Positions 37,435-45,355 of a DNA stretch of 64,000 nucleotides are shown one piece after another. Positions within the stretch are counted from its first letter, which is position 1; every line of letters begins with the position of its first letter. The position numbers and the translations under genes are program-made. The stretch is from Synaphobranchus kaupii (Eukaryota > Chordata > Actinopteri > Anguilliformes > Synaphobranchidae). Where the stretch lies: the NCBI GenBank assembly GCA_029718625.1, contig CM056376.1:78181386-78245385 (forward strand), read 5' to 3'. The notes below the pieces were generated by a model. The model did no database searches, had not been told where the DNA came from, and saw only the letters and a list, made by a program, of their open reading frames with translations.

Positions 37435-40400
37435 AGTACTTCAATGAAGCTGAACTGCACAATAGGCTACATTTAGTCAGAATATCCCCGTACTATATTT
37501 AAGCCTCCCCCATAGGGGGTGGCTTATACCAGCTGTTGGGTTTCTTTCTACAGTGATTTCCCGCAGGAATTATATGTGTCAGACTCCATATCCACCCACT
37601 AGTCCAGGGGTTCCCAAACCTGTCCTGTAGTACCCCTGTGCATGCTGGTTTTCGTTGCCACCAGTTGCAATCCCAGAAATTTAACAAGCTGTTAATTTTT
37701 CTTAATTATGTGCTTTTCATGTTTGGAGGAATTATTCGCCCTCTTAAGCCACATTGTGTCAGAAATAGCTATGCATGCCATGTAGAACAAACTCCCCATG
37801 TTCACATTGTGCTTATTGTGCCATAATGCAACAATCACATAGAGGTTACAGAATAATGTATTTTCACTCAAATTAAAGAGTGAAGTGAATCAACAGACTC
37901 CTAATTAGGTTGTTGAACACGTGTTTAACAATTTTTTCTTTAAGCTTATCAACACAATGCAGGTTTGGCTCATTATCATTTTCTTTGCGTTTGAATTCTT
38001 CATTATCTACCAAATGGTTAGTTTTAGTGGCCATGTGTCCACACTCACCAATAAGAAGCCTATTGATTCAAATAAGAAAATTATTTAACAGATCCATTTA
38101 AAGACTTATCTTTTTTAAATAATATAGCACAATAAACACAATGTGAACATGGGGTGTTTATTCTACATGGCATCCATAGCTATTTCTGATATAATGTGGC
38201 TTAAGAGGGTGAATAATTCCTCCAAACATGACGTGCACCTAATTAAGAAAAATTAACAGCTTGTTAAAATTCTGGGATTGCAACTGTGGTTGCAACGAAA
38301 ACCAGCATACACAGGGGTACTCCAGGACCAGTTTGGGAACCCCTGCACTAGTCCAAAACCACTAAAAGAATTTTTTTTTCTTTTCTTTCTTCTGGCCGGT
38401 TAATTTTGTGGTGGCGGAATCTCAGAATCCGCAAGGCCCTGGAACTAGTCCTTGTACATCAGAGATGTATGTTTACTGAAGTTGTGCAACATCTATTTGT
38501 TTTGTGACCTTGACATACTTTTCGTCCGGTAGGGCGGCCATCTTGGAAAACACATTTTTGCTGATAACTCGATAACTACACGTCCGATCGGGACAAGCAA
38601 AGTATCAACTTGAAGCTTGACTTGGGGCACATATTTCTCAATTGACAACTATATAGTTCAGAGGTCAAGGTTATATGGCCAATTAAAAAGAGGTGCGACA
38701 AAAAAAATTCACTTTTTTGGCCTACAATTGTCTATACTGTATGTCATTGTTCATCAGAAATGTATATTTACTGAAGTTGTGCAACATCTATTTGTTTTGT
38801 GACCTTTACTTTTTGTCCGATAGGGCGGCCATCTTAGAAAACACGTTTTTGCTGATAACGAGAACTATATAGCCGATCGGGACAAGCAAAGTATCAACTT
38901 GAAGCTTGACTTGGGGCACATATTTCTCAAATGACAACTACATAGGTCAGAGGTCAAGGTCATATGGATACATATGGGTGCAACAAAAATTGGCACTTTT
39001 TGGGGCTAAAATGGTCTATATATACTCATGGTTTGCATTAAATCTATGCCATAGCGTAAATGGGTGAATTGCATGTGTATTTCTTCAATACTGGAGAGAT
39101 TGAGGGACAAGATTATTATTCAGATTATTCAATTTATACACTGTTCTTAACAAAAACCTACCCATCATGTGAAACCTTATAAATAACATATAAATAAGAT
39201 AAAAACTTCAAGACTGAAAGTCAAAAACTTTTCACGCCAGACAAAATCTCATCGTTTTACCACCATTTTGGACACCAAAAATGTGACATAGAAAACTGTG
39301 CCACATTTAGTCATGAATATTTAATTCATAAATAAACGTCATATGGCCCCTCATACATATACGTTTTGATAATGTTTTAGGGAACAATATTCATGAATAC
39401 CAGAAGAAAATACAGTAACATGTCTGATATTCTGCCTAGCAAAGATCCGGTAACGGTCGTTGTGCTTGGTGTCAATTGCCACAATGACCGTTATCGGGAT
39501 CAGCACCTCCGGAAGCTAACAACCCCTACTGCTTTACACAAAGCCTTAACTGGGTATCCTATGGTAGCAGTAATTTTAGCAGGCGAGTTTATTTTTTCTG
39601 ATATTCAAATTTAATATACCAAAAACATTGTGGTGTCAAAAACGCAACAACCGTTTTTGATATATTTTTCGACTTTTCAAAGTCAATAAAACACTTTATC
39701 TGGCATAAATTGGTCATCAAAACTAAAACTTATCCAATCTTCAAGTTGGCAACACGTGGTCGCTTGTTTACCTCGCGTACGCGCTTGTTTAAGTCGCGAA
39801 TTCATATACTTCGTGTCAACTCCGGAAGCCCTACAACGAACCAAGACGTTTTACTTCCTAAAAAATCATCCCAAATCAAACCCTTTGACGAACCATCGGC
39901 TGTCGATATAGCTCAAATCCATAAGGTAATGTACCGTTTTGTCTATTTATGGACACAATTTATTGTAATGTATATTTTCTTACGTAACGCGTGTCATGGT
40001 GTCCACTCAGATGCAGTATTCTACCACATGATCAGGTGAATGAAGTGGAAACAGGTTTGCAATGTTATTGTTCCATGTGGTATTCATAAACCTAGAAAGG
40101 AATAAGAAATATGTGCACTTACTGTGCCAACCAGGTCACTGGTGACAACCATTACACAAAATGCATTTGTGTATTCTAATGCCATTTTCAGAAACTTGCC
40201 GTCAATATGCTATCGTTTCTTATATTTTTGTTGATACTATGTATATTCACGAACCCAATAAAGTGCTTGTCAGCTCTTTTGAAGGAATTGGAAATCTGAC
40301 CCCCTTTGTCACACTATTGTGTATCAGTATTGTAAAAATACACATATAGCCCGGTTATTCAATCTGGACATGGAACATACTTTCAACATGGATTTCAATT

Positions 40401-43400
40401 TAACAGCCTAGCAGAATTTACCCATCTCAGGGTCCAAACATATCTACATATTTACAAGGCATGGTTCTCCTGTGGTGAGTTATGGTCTGCAATATAAAAG
40501 GGACTTATATTGAAATTGGAATAGCAGTGCATTGGGAAGAAAAACAAACCAAGGCAGTGGAAGGTCAGACGGGGGGAGGCTTTTTTCCTGATCGCTCAGC
40601 GATCGGAATTTCTAGTTATACTTTGCGTTTGTAATAAAATATGAAAGGGCGCTTGACATCCCTCGGTCCAAGAACACTCCAGTTCACGTGGCCATTAGAA
40701 CAATGGCGACTGCGTAGATATTGGCTGTGTGGAATCACTTCAAACTTACTAAGAAGAAAAAAGCAAAACGACAAATACAAAAAGTAATGGGAATTAGTTT
40801 CACACATCTTTTCATGTCGTTCATTTAGTCTACACTCAGTTTAACTGACTCACTGCCGAGGGCGCATATGCGCCAAAACAGCCAACGTTCTAGACTGCCA
40901 GGGGCAAATATATGCGCCCAACACGCTCCAAATGTTGAAGCTTCGTTTTCTAGCGAAATATTGTTGCTGGGTAAATATACCACATCATGTTTATTCAATG
41001 TTTCATGATATGTCAACATGTGTTGTGATTGGTTGAAATTTCATATAATGATATTACGGAGCTACAAGTAAGCTAGCAAATTTGAAGAGCGCCACCTCAG
41101 CGGTCATGTCTAGATAGGATAAAGGAGATTAAGAAGTGGCGTCTTATCCGACCACATTTGTTAGCCAAACTAAGGATAAATTGTTTGGAAACTTTAACCC
41201 TAGGTAACATTGAAGCTTAAAATTCCCTTTGATTTAACGTTGTTATATGCTTAACTTCAACAAGCTGTAACGTTAGCCAACTTTAACGGTAGGCGCCAAA
41301 CATTAGACAGCTAACATTACCTAGGGTTTCCAGTTTCCCAACTTTTATTTGGACTTAACTTTCTGTCCAAACAATTTATCCTTTGTTTGGCTAACTAAAT
41401 GCGCTATAGCCAGTGCTTGACATGAGCCAGAACGAACCGCTACACTGTGCCATGACTTGTACGTTTTGCTCAGAGTATGCTAACTTACCAGCAATTTCTC
41501 ACATTCCGCTACTTCTCAAACTGTACATTCATCCGTGAGATTCTTTCATTCCCACAACAGTCACTGTACGTAAGTCCATAACAATTAATTCAAGTGAGCC
41601 AAATCCATTGACATGCCATTCAAATGGTACATGCTTTCTATATTTAAACAAAACGTATCTTTCCTGTTTTCTCACTGCTTTTCGACAACATAACTTGTCT
41701 TTCCCACTTCAAACACTAGCTATAGCGAGCAAGATAGAAAGAGAAGGGAGCAAGCGTTCTGTTTCAATTTGGATATTGTGAGTACTTTTTGGGATTTGGA
41801 TAAGGAAATGAATGAAGTGCTGAGAGGTGATCTGAAGAGGAGGGAGCGGACGATTAATTGATTGGGCCGTTGCGAGATGGGGATCTTATCTTTTGCAATC
41901 CGTTCATGATCATTATATATTATATTACAGTCATTTAGCAGATGCTCTTATCCAGAGCGACTTACACAACGTCTTATTACATTTATCCATTCATACAGCT
42001 GGATATATACTGAAGCAATTCAGGTTAAGTACCTTGCTCAAGGGTACAACGGCAGTGTCCTACCTGGGAATTGAACCTGCAACCTTACGGTTACAAGCCC
42101 AGTTCCTTAACCATTATACCACACTGCCGCCCAGTGCTGACCTGTTCATTTTCAATATGCTTATATTTTCAAATGTCTAACGTTATTTAGGGTTCATTAT
42201 TGCTATCATTATATAACTTTACCAATCTACACGTCTAATTTATATTTATTGTTCATCATTACCAATCTAAAAATGTCCAGATAGGCCACAATATGCATTT
42301 GAACTCTCTATGACTTCACTAATATTCAATTTAGTCTCTCTTTTAATATGTTAATTTTATCAATTAATCTCATGTTTAATTGAATAGCATACATTTGACA
42401 ATAAATAATGTTCTTGGTCTTGATGTTGTCAATAGTTGTCCTTCACAAAAAAAATAAAAAAAATAAATCCTTATTACTGGCATCTCTGATGAGGTTGACT
42501 GCTATGTGTAGCTATGTATGTAGCGCCAAGGAGTGGCAAAGCATTTACTAATGTCTACAAATCAATTAATTACTAATCAAAATAAATGTCTACAGCTAAA
42601 ACAAGGACCATATACAAGTTTTAAACATTTGTCATGTGAGTTTAAACATTTAGAATGTTGGGCAGCCATATTGGCTTGGCAGACTGAGTGCTCAGTGTTC
42701 CAGAATTCCACGGCAGTTAGTGAGTTAAAATCATGTAACGTTAGAAATATAAGCAAGACCCGGATCCTTCTAGAGTTGTGACTGAGGAAACGCACTACCC
42801 TTTCATTTTAAAGTGCTTTTAAAGGAGTAAGTGTCACAGACGTCTGGCTAGGTTCACTATACCAAAAGTAGATAAATGAAGGGCTGTGTTTTCCTAAATT
42901 AATGGCTGCATTTGGCACGTTTTTCTGGAGATTCCAACTAATGGTGGTGATACTTTTTTCAGTAGAACTGTAACGTTCCTGGCTAGCTTGCCAACGAGTA
43001 ACATAGCCGTTTCAAAACTAGTAGTAATGTGCAGCCCCTCCAGTTGTATTCAGTGGGAGTGGCAACCGGTTACTGGCATTGTCAGACACTGCCCATAAAT
43101 TGTAAGCACCCGGCTGTTGTTCACAGTAAAGCAGGTACCTGGTAGAGGCGCAGTAGTTTGGGGCTACATCTCTGCTCTCACTACAGGTAGAGAGTTGGCC
43201 GAGAGCTCATTTTAATGAGCTACTTTTCTACAAATCAAACTATTTTTTGGTGGAAGTCCCCTTTAAAAGGTTTTGTGAATACAGCCCCAGAAGTTTATTG
43301 AAATAGTAATGAACATGTGTGTCACTATCAAATGCATGATATTCATTTTACAGCACATACAGAATTTTTACACACGTTTAATTTTAAATCACCCTGGATG

Positions 43401-44060
43401 AGCAAGTTGTGTACTGGGATGTGTGTCCCGGGGTCCAGTCCAGACAAATCCAGTTCATCGAGTCTTCCTCAGTACTTTGGTAACTGAAAGTCTAATGTAT
43501 ATGAAATCTATCTGGGCCACATGACAGTGGTCTTCTCAAGAAGAACTCCAGATAGAGGCGTGGCAAGATCACGCCTGGCTTCCTCAGCATGCATGCACAC
43601 ACTTAGGGCCGTGTGCATAGACCCTTTGTGTGGTCCAGGAGGTCCTCTGAGCATGTGCGAACACAGAGCAGCAGTGCTCAACAATGTTAGTATTTTCCCA
43701 CAGCTCAGAGGATATCAACATCACAGGCAGGACCTGGAGGAAGTGCTCCTCCAGAGTCCTGTAGGCCATACGAAACCACTCAGGAAATAATGGGAAGTGA
43801 ACGTTTAAAGTCTTGCCCCAGCTGACATTTTCCACAGTTCCACCTTTGTGAATGTGCCAAGCTTTTGGGCCATGGTATCAGAGTGGAAAATAGACCTCTT
43901 GCATGCAACAGTAGATTGTGTCATTTGATGCCCTTATGCATGCATGACTGGGCTGCAGCCCATCAAGAAAGAAACGGCATTAGCAGGAAGCATGCCATTT
44001 GCTTAAGCTGACAGAGAGAGGCGAGGGGGGGGAGGGTACGTACTTGTCGATATCTGCCAT
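9618..44060 (-). CDS. nap1l1: Nucleosome assembly protein 1-like 1 (14 coding exons, one frameshift)
   Basis: NAP1L1 is a histone H2A-H2B (and H1) chaperone that shuttles between cytoplasm and nucleus. Joining the exons listed below gives about 394 residues (human is about 391), provided one extra base in exon 3 is ignored. In order: start MADIDNKDQAELD; acidic segment 8-33; [19 protein letters not shown] helix; dimerisation helix with [20 protein letters not shown] and [14 protein letters not shown]; core with [20 protein letters not shown]; basic KKKQKHK at 275-281 (nuclear-localisation-like); [15 protein letters not shown]; acidic tail 344-380; and C-terminal AECKQQ, whose cysteine is a farnesylation site in the human protein. 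NAP1L4 lacks this ending. The exon layout and order with phlda1 match 12q21. As assembled, exon 3 carries a +1 frameshift giving a stop near residue 82. Confidence 0.95.
9657..12387 (-). other. nap1l1: nap1l1 intron 13
   Basis: A 2.7 kb intron before the last exon. It holds a short CA-rich stretch near 10170-10190, an A-rich low-complexity run at 10443-10490 and the deleted Tc1 element at 11019-11552. I see nothing else in it. Confidence 0.8.
11019..11552 (-). mobile_element. Internally deleted Tc1/mariner element
   Basis: Terminal inverted repeats begin CACTGCCCGGCC followed by an A run and GTCGCAC at the left, mirrored by GCGAC, a T run and GCCGGGCAGTG at the right, with TA on both sides. 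The interior keeps only a C-terminal transposase part on the minus strand (11276-11524), including [10 protein letters not shown] and [11 protein letters not shown]. The N-terminal half and the third catalytic region are missing, so the 534-bp element is non-autonomous. Confidence 0.85.
12388..12438 (-). CDS. nap1l1: nap1l1 coding exon 13
   Basis: Encodes [17 protein letters not shown]. The acceptor is TTTGTAG and the donor is GTGGGA. Without splicing, translation would continue [10 protein letters not shown] and stop at TAA (12355-12357), a possible alternative C-terminus without the CKQQ ending. Confidence 0.92.
12568..12600 (-). CDS. nap1l1: nap1l1 coding exon 12
   Basis: Encodes [11 protein letters not shown] of the acidic C-terminal tail (11 codons). 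Acceptor TTCTCAG, donor GTAAGG. Confidence 0.92.
12720..12842 (-). CDS. nap1l1: nap1l1 coding exon 11
   Basis: Encodes [40 protein letters not shown] and D (41 codons), the last helix-strand of the NAP core and start of the acidic tail. Acceptor TTTCAG, donor GTGAGT. Confidence 0.95.
13063..13082 (-). CDS. nap1l1: nap1l1 coding exon 10 (20-base microexon)
   Basis: A 20-base exon between TTTGCAG and GTGAGT. With one base from exon 9 it encodes VPESGEL, matching the family segment between the SPPE and the DDAEA-like block. Reading frame on both sides demands it. Confidence 0.9.
13083..14086 (-). other. nap1l1: nap1l1 intron 9
   Basis: About 1.0 kb of non-coding sequence between the microexon and exon 9. 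It contains a short inverted repeat around 13737-13765 (AACTCAACCTGCA and its complement). Nothing else is visible. Confidence 0.8.
14087..14232 (-). CDS. nap1l1: nap1l1 coding exon 9
   Basis: Encodes [40 protein letters not shown] and FNFFSPPE. It contains the basic cluster at about residues 275-281 in the histone-binding earmuff region. Acceptor CCTCAG, donor GTGAGC. Confidence 0.95.
14383..14522 (-). CDS. nap1l1: nap1l1 coding exon 8
   Basis: Encodes [20 protein letters not shown], then [20 protein letters not shown] and EIMGCTG, the beta-sheet part of the NAP fold. Acceptor TTGCCAG, donor GTAAGG. Confidence 0.94.
14624..14695 (-). CDS. nap1l1: nap1l1 coding exon 7
   Basis: Encodes [20 protein letters not shown] plus GQPM (24 codons), part of the NAP core. 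Acceptor TTCCAG, donor GTAAAT. Confidence 0.94.
15187..15315 (-). CDS. nap1l1: nap1l1 coding exon 6
   Basis: Encodes a charged linker [20 protein letters not shown] followed by [20 protein letters not shown] and MLQ (43 codons). The acceptor is a T-rich TTTTTTAG and the donor is GTACAT. Confidence 0.94.
15704..15784 (-). CDS. nap1l1: nap1l1 coding exon 5
   Basis: Encodes [20 protein letters not shown] and DEEEELT (27 codons, phase 0 at both ends). Acceptor ATCCAG, donor GTAAGT. Confidence 0.94.
15785..17601 (-). other. nap1l1: nap1l1 intron 4
   Basis: About 1.8 kb without recognisable transposon ends or coding exons. Small open frames here are not conserved and lack splice context. Confidence 0.75.
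17602..17743 (-). CDS. nap1l1: nap1l1 coding exon 4
   Basis: Encodes residues 70-117, the long NAP dimerisation helix ([20 protein letters not shown], then [20 protein letters not shown] and FDK). Acceptor CTCAAG and donor GTGAGG. The sequence is fully conserved with the family. Confidence 0.95.
19740..19923 (+). mobile_element. LINE 3' tail (L2/CR1-like)
   Basis: The stretch runs through TTTGCATTTCACTACACACC and ends in repeated TCTTGAAT units after AATTAAAATTC. This is the typical 3' end of a fish non-LTR retroposon. The 5' part is missing, as expected for a truncated insertion. Confidence 0.55.
21440..21491. repeat. Short palindrome
   Basis: Arms of 21 bases (GAGTTTGCTAACCCTGAGATT and its complement) are separated by 10 bases. 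The flanking AGAAAGCGGGTTTAGTG resembles a dispersed fish foldback repeat. Confidence 0.7.
22471..24109 (-). mobile_element. Tc1-like transposon, broken copy
   Basis: Ends CAGTCAAGCCGG and its mirror are flanked by TA, inside a TATA-type microsatellite. Inverted repeats run for about 200 bases. It is the same family as the copy at 57246-58875 and nearly identical to it over long stretches. Confidence 0.93.
22690..23711 (-). pseudogene. Tc1 transposase pseudogene
   Basis: The frame begins [10 protein letters not shown] as in the sister copy, but a TGA interrupts it after about 15 codons (GTGTGA where the sister has GTGTCA). A frameshift near 23080-23175 separates the middle from the C-terminal part. 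The C-terminal part (22690-23073) keeps [12 protein letters not shown] and [14 protein letters not shown]. The copy cannot make full-length transposase. Confidence 0.9.
24528..24650. repeat. Inverted repeat near the Helitron-like 3' end
   Basis: The 24-base arms at 24528-24551 and 24627-24650 read GCTCATTGCTCATGTCACAG plus CTAA and its exact complement. They are about 75 bases apart. Confidence 0.75.
25259..25362 (-). CDS. nap1l1: nap1l1 coding exon 3 with +1 frameshift
   Basis: Encodes residues 36-69 beginning [19 protein letters not shown], with acceptor CGTCAG and donor GTATGT. The exon is 104 bases, while the flanking phases require 103. The extra base lies in the five-base run at 25277-25281: with four bases the frame reads GLVGSPSGYMES and continues into SLPKVV of exon 4, as in all NAP1L1 proteins. 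With five it reads GSPFRLHGE and meets TAA at 17705-17707 in exon 4. All splice sites are intact. Confidence 0.9.
25363..26351 (-). other. nap1l1: nap1l1 intron 2
   Basis: About 1 kb of non-coding sequence between exons 2 and 3. No repeats or exons were recognised. Confidence 0.8.
26352..26440 (-). CDS. nap1l1: nap1l1 coding exon 2
   Basis: Encodes residues 6-35 ([20 protein letters not shown] and on to VNSK), the acidic N-terminal segment. Flanked by TTTGCAG acceptor and GTAGGA donor. Confidence 0.93.
27304..27541 (+). pseudogene. THAP-type zinc-finger exon with two frameshifts
   Basis: Two overlapping frames together spell a THAP (C2CH) DNA-binding domain. One carries [14 protein letters not shown]. 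The other carries [20 protein letters not shown], a Trp in LWL, and [10 protein letters not shown], followed by a GTAAAG donor. The C-x3-C, conserved W and C-x2-H-F pattern are family hallmarks. Reading through from ATG at 27304 needs removal of one base in the CCCC run (27340-27343 region) and one in the A run after GCAATT. No further exons were found. It may be a relic of a P-element-like transposase or a THAP gene copy. Confidence 0.5.
28479..29657. mobile_element. hAT-type non-autonomous element
   Basis: Ends TAGGGGTGCAACGG and CCGTTACACCACTA are inverted repeats. The identical 8-bp duplication CTGGCCAA flanks both sides (28471-28478 and 29658-29665), which is the hAT signature. No transposase frame remains. 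Confidence 0.9.
29791..30072. mobile_element. Tc1-like end fragment
   Basis: Begins after TA with CAAACCCCAATTCC, then AAAAAAGTTGGGACA. Its internal sequence aligns with the inverted terminal region of the decayed element at 59275-60437. Only the left end is present. Confidence 0.7.
33425..35795. mobile_element. hAT-type element with LINE insertion
   Basis: Ends TAGGCCTGTTACGATAA and its mirror TTATCGTGACAGGCCTA are flanked by the perfect 8-bp duplication ATACTCAG (33417-33424 and 35796-35803). The interior has no usable transposase frame and is interrupted by an L2-like LINE tail. The flanks (GGTATCGGTATC at the left, CAGCCCTACC at the right) look like the end of yet another element. Confidence 0.9.
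33541..34110 (+). mobile_element. LINE 3' fragment (L2-like)
   Basis: It starts with the reverse-transcriptase tail region (GGGAGGAGGCTGCGGTCC, then CAGTTTCTTCCC), which is a common fish L2-type sequence. It continues with three imperfect copies of a unit containing TGTGAATAACTGAACATT and ends in AATAAAGTTCTTTCTGATTC. It is inserted in the hAT element around it. Confidence 0.7.
37393..37431. repeat. (ATT)n microsatellite
   Basis: About 13 uninterrupted ATT units. Confidence 0.95.
37605..38345. mobile_element. hAT-type element with long inverted arms
   Basis: CAGGGGTTCCCAAACC at the left is mirrored by GGGAACCCCTG at the right, flanked by the 8-bp duplication CACTAGTC (37597-37604 and 38346-38353). 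The inverted arms are about 215 bases long on each side, with about 300 bases between them. No transposase frame is present. Confidence 0.9.
38457..39040. repeat. Tandem duplication, period about 295 bp
   Basis: Two copies starting at 38457 and 38752 share CATCAGA, TTTACTGAAGTTGTGCAACA, GGGCGGCCATCTT and GATCGGGACAAGCAAAGTAT. They differ by scattered substitutions and small indels. The duplication lies inside the second Helitron-like element. Confidence 0.85.
40838..42735. mobile_element. TTAA-associated repeat, copy 1 (piggyBac-like?)
   Basis: The left end TTAACTGACTCACTGCCGAG and the right end GGCAGTTAGTGAGTTAA form an imperfect inverted repeat next to TTAA. The stretches around 40850-40980 and 41660-41770 are closely repeated at 50098-50231 and 52108-52230, which defines a dispersed family. 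A SINE is inserted at 41911-42133. Assignment to piggyBac rests only on TTAA and is uncertain. Confidence 0.5.
41911..42133 (-). mobile_element. tRNA-derived SINE
   Basis: On the minus strand the head has a box A-like region (TGGTATAATGGTTAAGG, 42105-42121) and a box B (GGTTCAATTCCC, 42066-42077). The body follows (CTTGAGCAAGGTACTTAACC). The conserved fish SINE tail comes next (GTCGCTCTGGATAAGAGC, then ATCTGCTAAATG), ending in AT-rich sequence. Confidence 0.9.
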
Positions 44061-44082
44061 CTTGGTTCAGTCCAGGGGATAC
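44044..44082 (-). CDS. nap1l1: nap1l1 first coding exon (ATG exon)
   Basis: Seventeen coding bases (44044-44060) encode MADID plus two bases of an Asn codon, followed by a GTACGT donor. The exon begins after a pyrimidine-rich stretch and TTCTAG, so its 5' 22 bases are UTR and a further non-coding exon must lie upstream. Joining to exon 2 restores the family N-terminus MADIDNK. Confidence 0.9.
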
Positions 44083-44873
44083 CTAGAAGAAAAAAAAAAG
44101 AAAAAAGGACAATATAAACGAAACAGAAAGACAATTAATACCAGTGGATTTCTCAATGTCAGCCACTTTCGAGGATAGGTCATACTCCAATTAGAGTATT
44201 AAATCTCTTGCATGCTTGGGGACTGTTGACATTGTCACACCCGGCCTGGTATTAGAATCCCATCGGAAGGCCACCATGTTTCTTTGTCGCCGTTACTTCT
44301 CCAAGTACTATAACATGAGCAGCTAATCATTTTTGGATAATAAGCAGCCACAGATTAAATGAAAAAAATATGAATCACTCCCATATGCTTTATAACAGGA
44401 AAACAGGGCACCAAAAAATCCATAATTCCCATCCAACCTGCTCTTCACTACAGTAACAAATGGTTGGTCGCACTCAACATGTGTTTACGGAAAATAGAAA
44501 TTAAATCTGTTTTGTTTCCTCAACTGACTAAAACCCAGAATGGGGCAGCACGTGCTATCTGGGCCGTATCTGGGCAACCAGACAGCAGAGAACAAGTCTT
44601 TGCCTACTGATCTGACCTGCTTATCGAAGCAGACAGCTAGCCCGCTGGCATTGCTAAACAAAGCCTCAGGCCCATTGCATGGACGGCACCACAAGCTTGG
44701 GAGTGTGTGATGGTGATTACACAGTTATTTTTTCCTTACAGCGGCTGGGCATGGCGCTCCGCAGGGTGTGGGGGGGGACAAAGACAGTGATCATGTATAT
44801 AAACTTATTTTATATACCCAAAATAAAAAATATTTAAATTGATTAAAATGTGTCATTTTCCTAAAAGAAACAC

Positions 44874-45355
44874 TTGACTCTAACAGTAGTTTTATACGCT
44901 ACAGTTCCAAACAACATTAGCAGCGCAATTTTCCCCCTTGTGAAAGCAAAGTGCCAGGTGGGCAAATGTACTCGCAACAAAACGAAGGAGAAATGCATGA
45001 GGTGCAATAGAGTCATCTGCGGGAGATGCTCACAGAAGACTGTTGATGTAATTGCAGAATAACATGGGGAAATGAGGGCTCAGCGCATTTTTTTCTTTAT
45101 CCTTTGTAATTATGCGATTTACCCAAATAAAAATGTTTGAATTGATTACAATCAGTTTTATTTTTCCAAGAGGGCAATCATTTTAAGGTATTTGCGGCAA
45201 TTGTATAGCTTCAGCCTATACGCAGTTTACAACTCTTAATAACGTAGGGCGTAGCGAAGTTACATTCCATATAAGAAATTATTATTTATTTTTCAAAAGG
45301 GAGCCATGTAATTTATCAAAAGAGCCACTCATCTAGGTTTTATTCTGATAAGGTA
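44874..45355 (+). pseudogene. piggyBac-like transposase C-terminal fragment
   Basis: The frame ending at 45062 finishes with a Cys-rich zinc-binding pattern: KCQVGKCTR, then KEKCMRCNRVICGRC. Cys pairs near the C-terminus are typical of piggyBac transposases. The following non-coding part (45085-45355) is shared with 61770-62260, which lies inside a TTAA-flanked element. The upstream catalytic part is missing. Confidence 0.5.

Larger units (their letters stand above)
37500..40615 (+). mobile_element. Second Helitron-like element
   Basis: AAGCCTCCCCC at 37501-37511 is exactly complementary to GGGGGAGGCTT at 40572-40582. Just after the latter comes a hairpin GATCGCTCAGCGATC and then CTAG at 40612-40615 followed by T. 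This repeats the end structure of the element at 20924-24899. A hAT element (37605-38345) sits in its 5' part, and a tandem duplication of about 295 bases follows at 38457. No Rep/helicase frame was found. Confidence 0.55.
26441..44043 (-). other. nap1l1: nap1l1 first coding intron (17.6 kb)
   Basis: The large intron after the ATG exon. It is mostly a stack of transposons listed separately, plus a 16-C run at 26831-26846 and stretches without recognisable content, mainly 27600-28470, 30073-33416, 35804-37498 and 42734-44030. The part around 31130-31350 (TTCACACTTGG context, GAACTC) resembles a dispersed repeat, but I could not find its ends. Confidence 0.8.

Noticed and set aside
42060..42133. 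Stand-alone tRNA gene
   Set aside because: Box A and box B are present, but they head a SINE with a typical tail, and the sequence does not fold as a complete cloverleaf.
4170..44060. Assignment as phlda2 and nap1l4
   Set aside because: The PH protein carries the PHLDA1 segments WNAEITLQMVQYKNRQ and AVKSTRQKQQ, and the chaperone has the NAP1L1 start MADID and the AECKQQ end, which NAP1L4 lacks.
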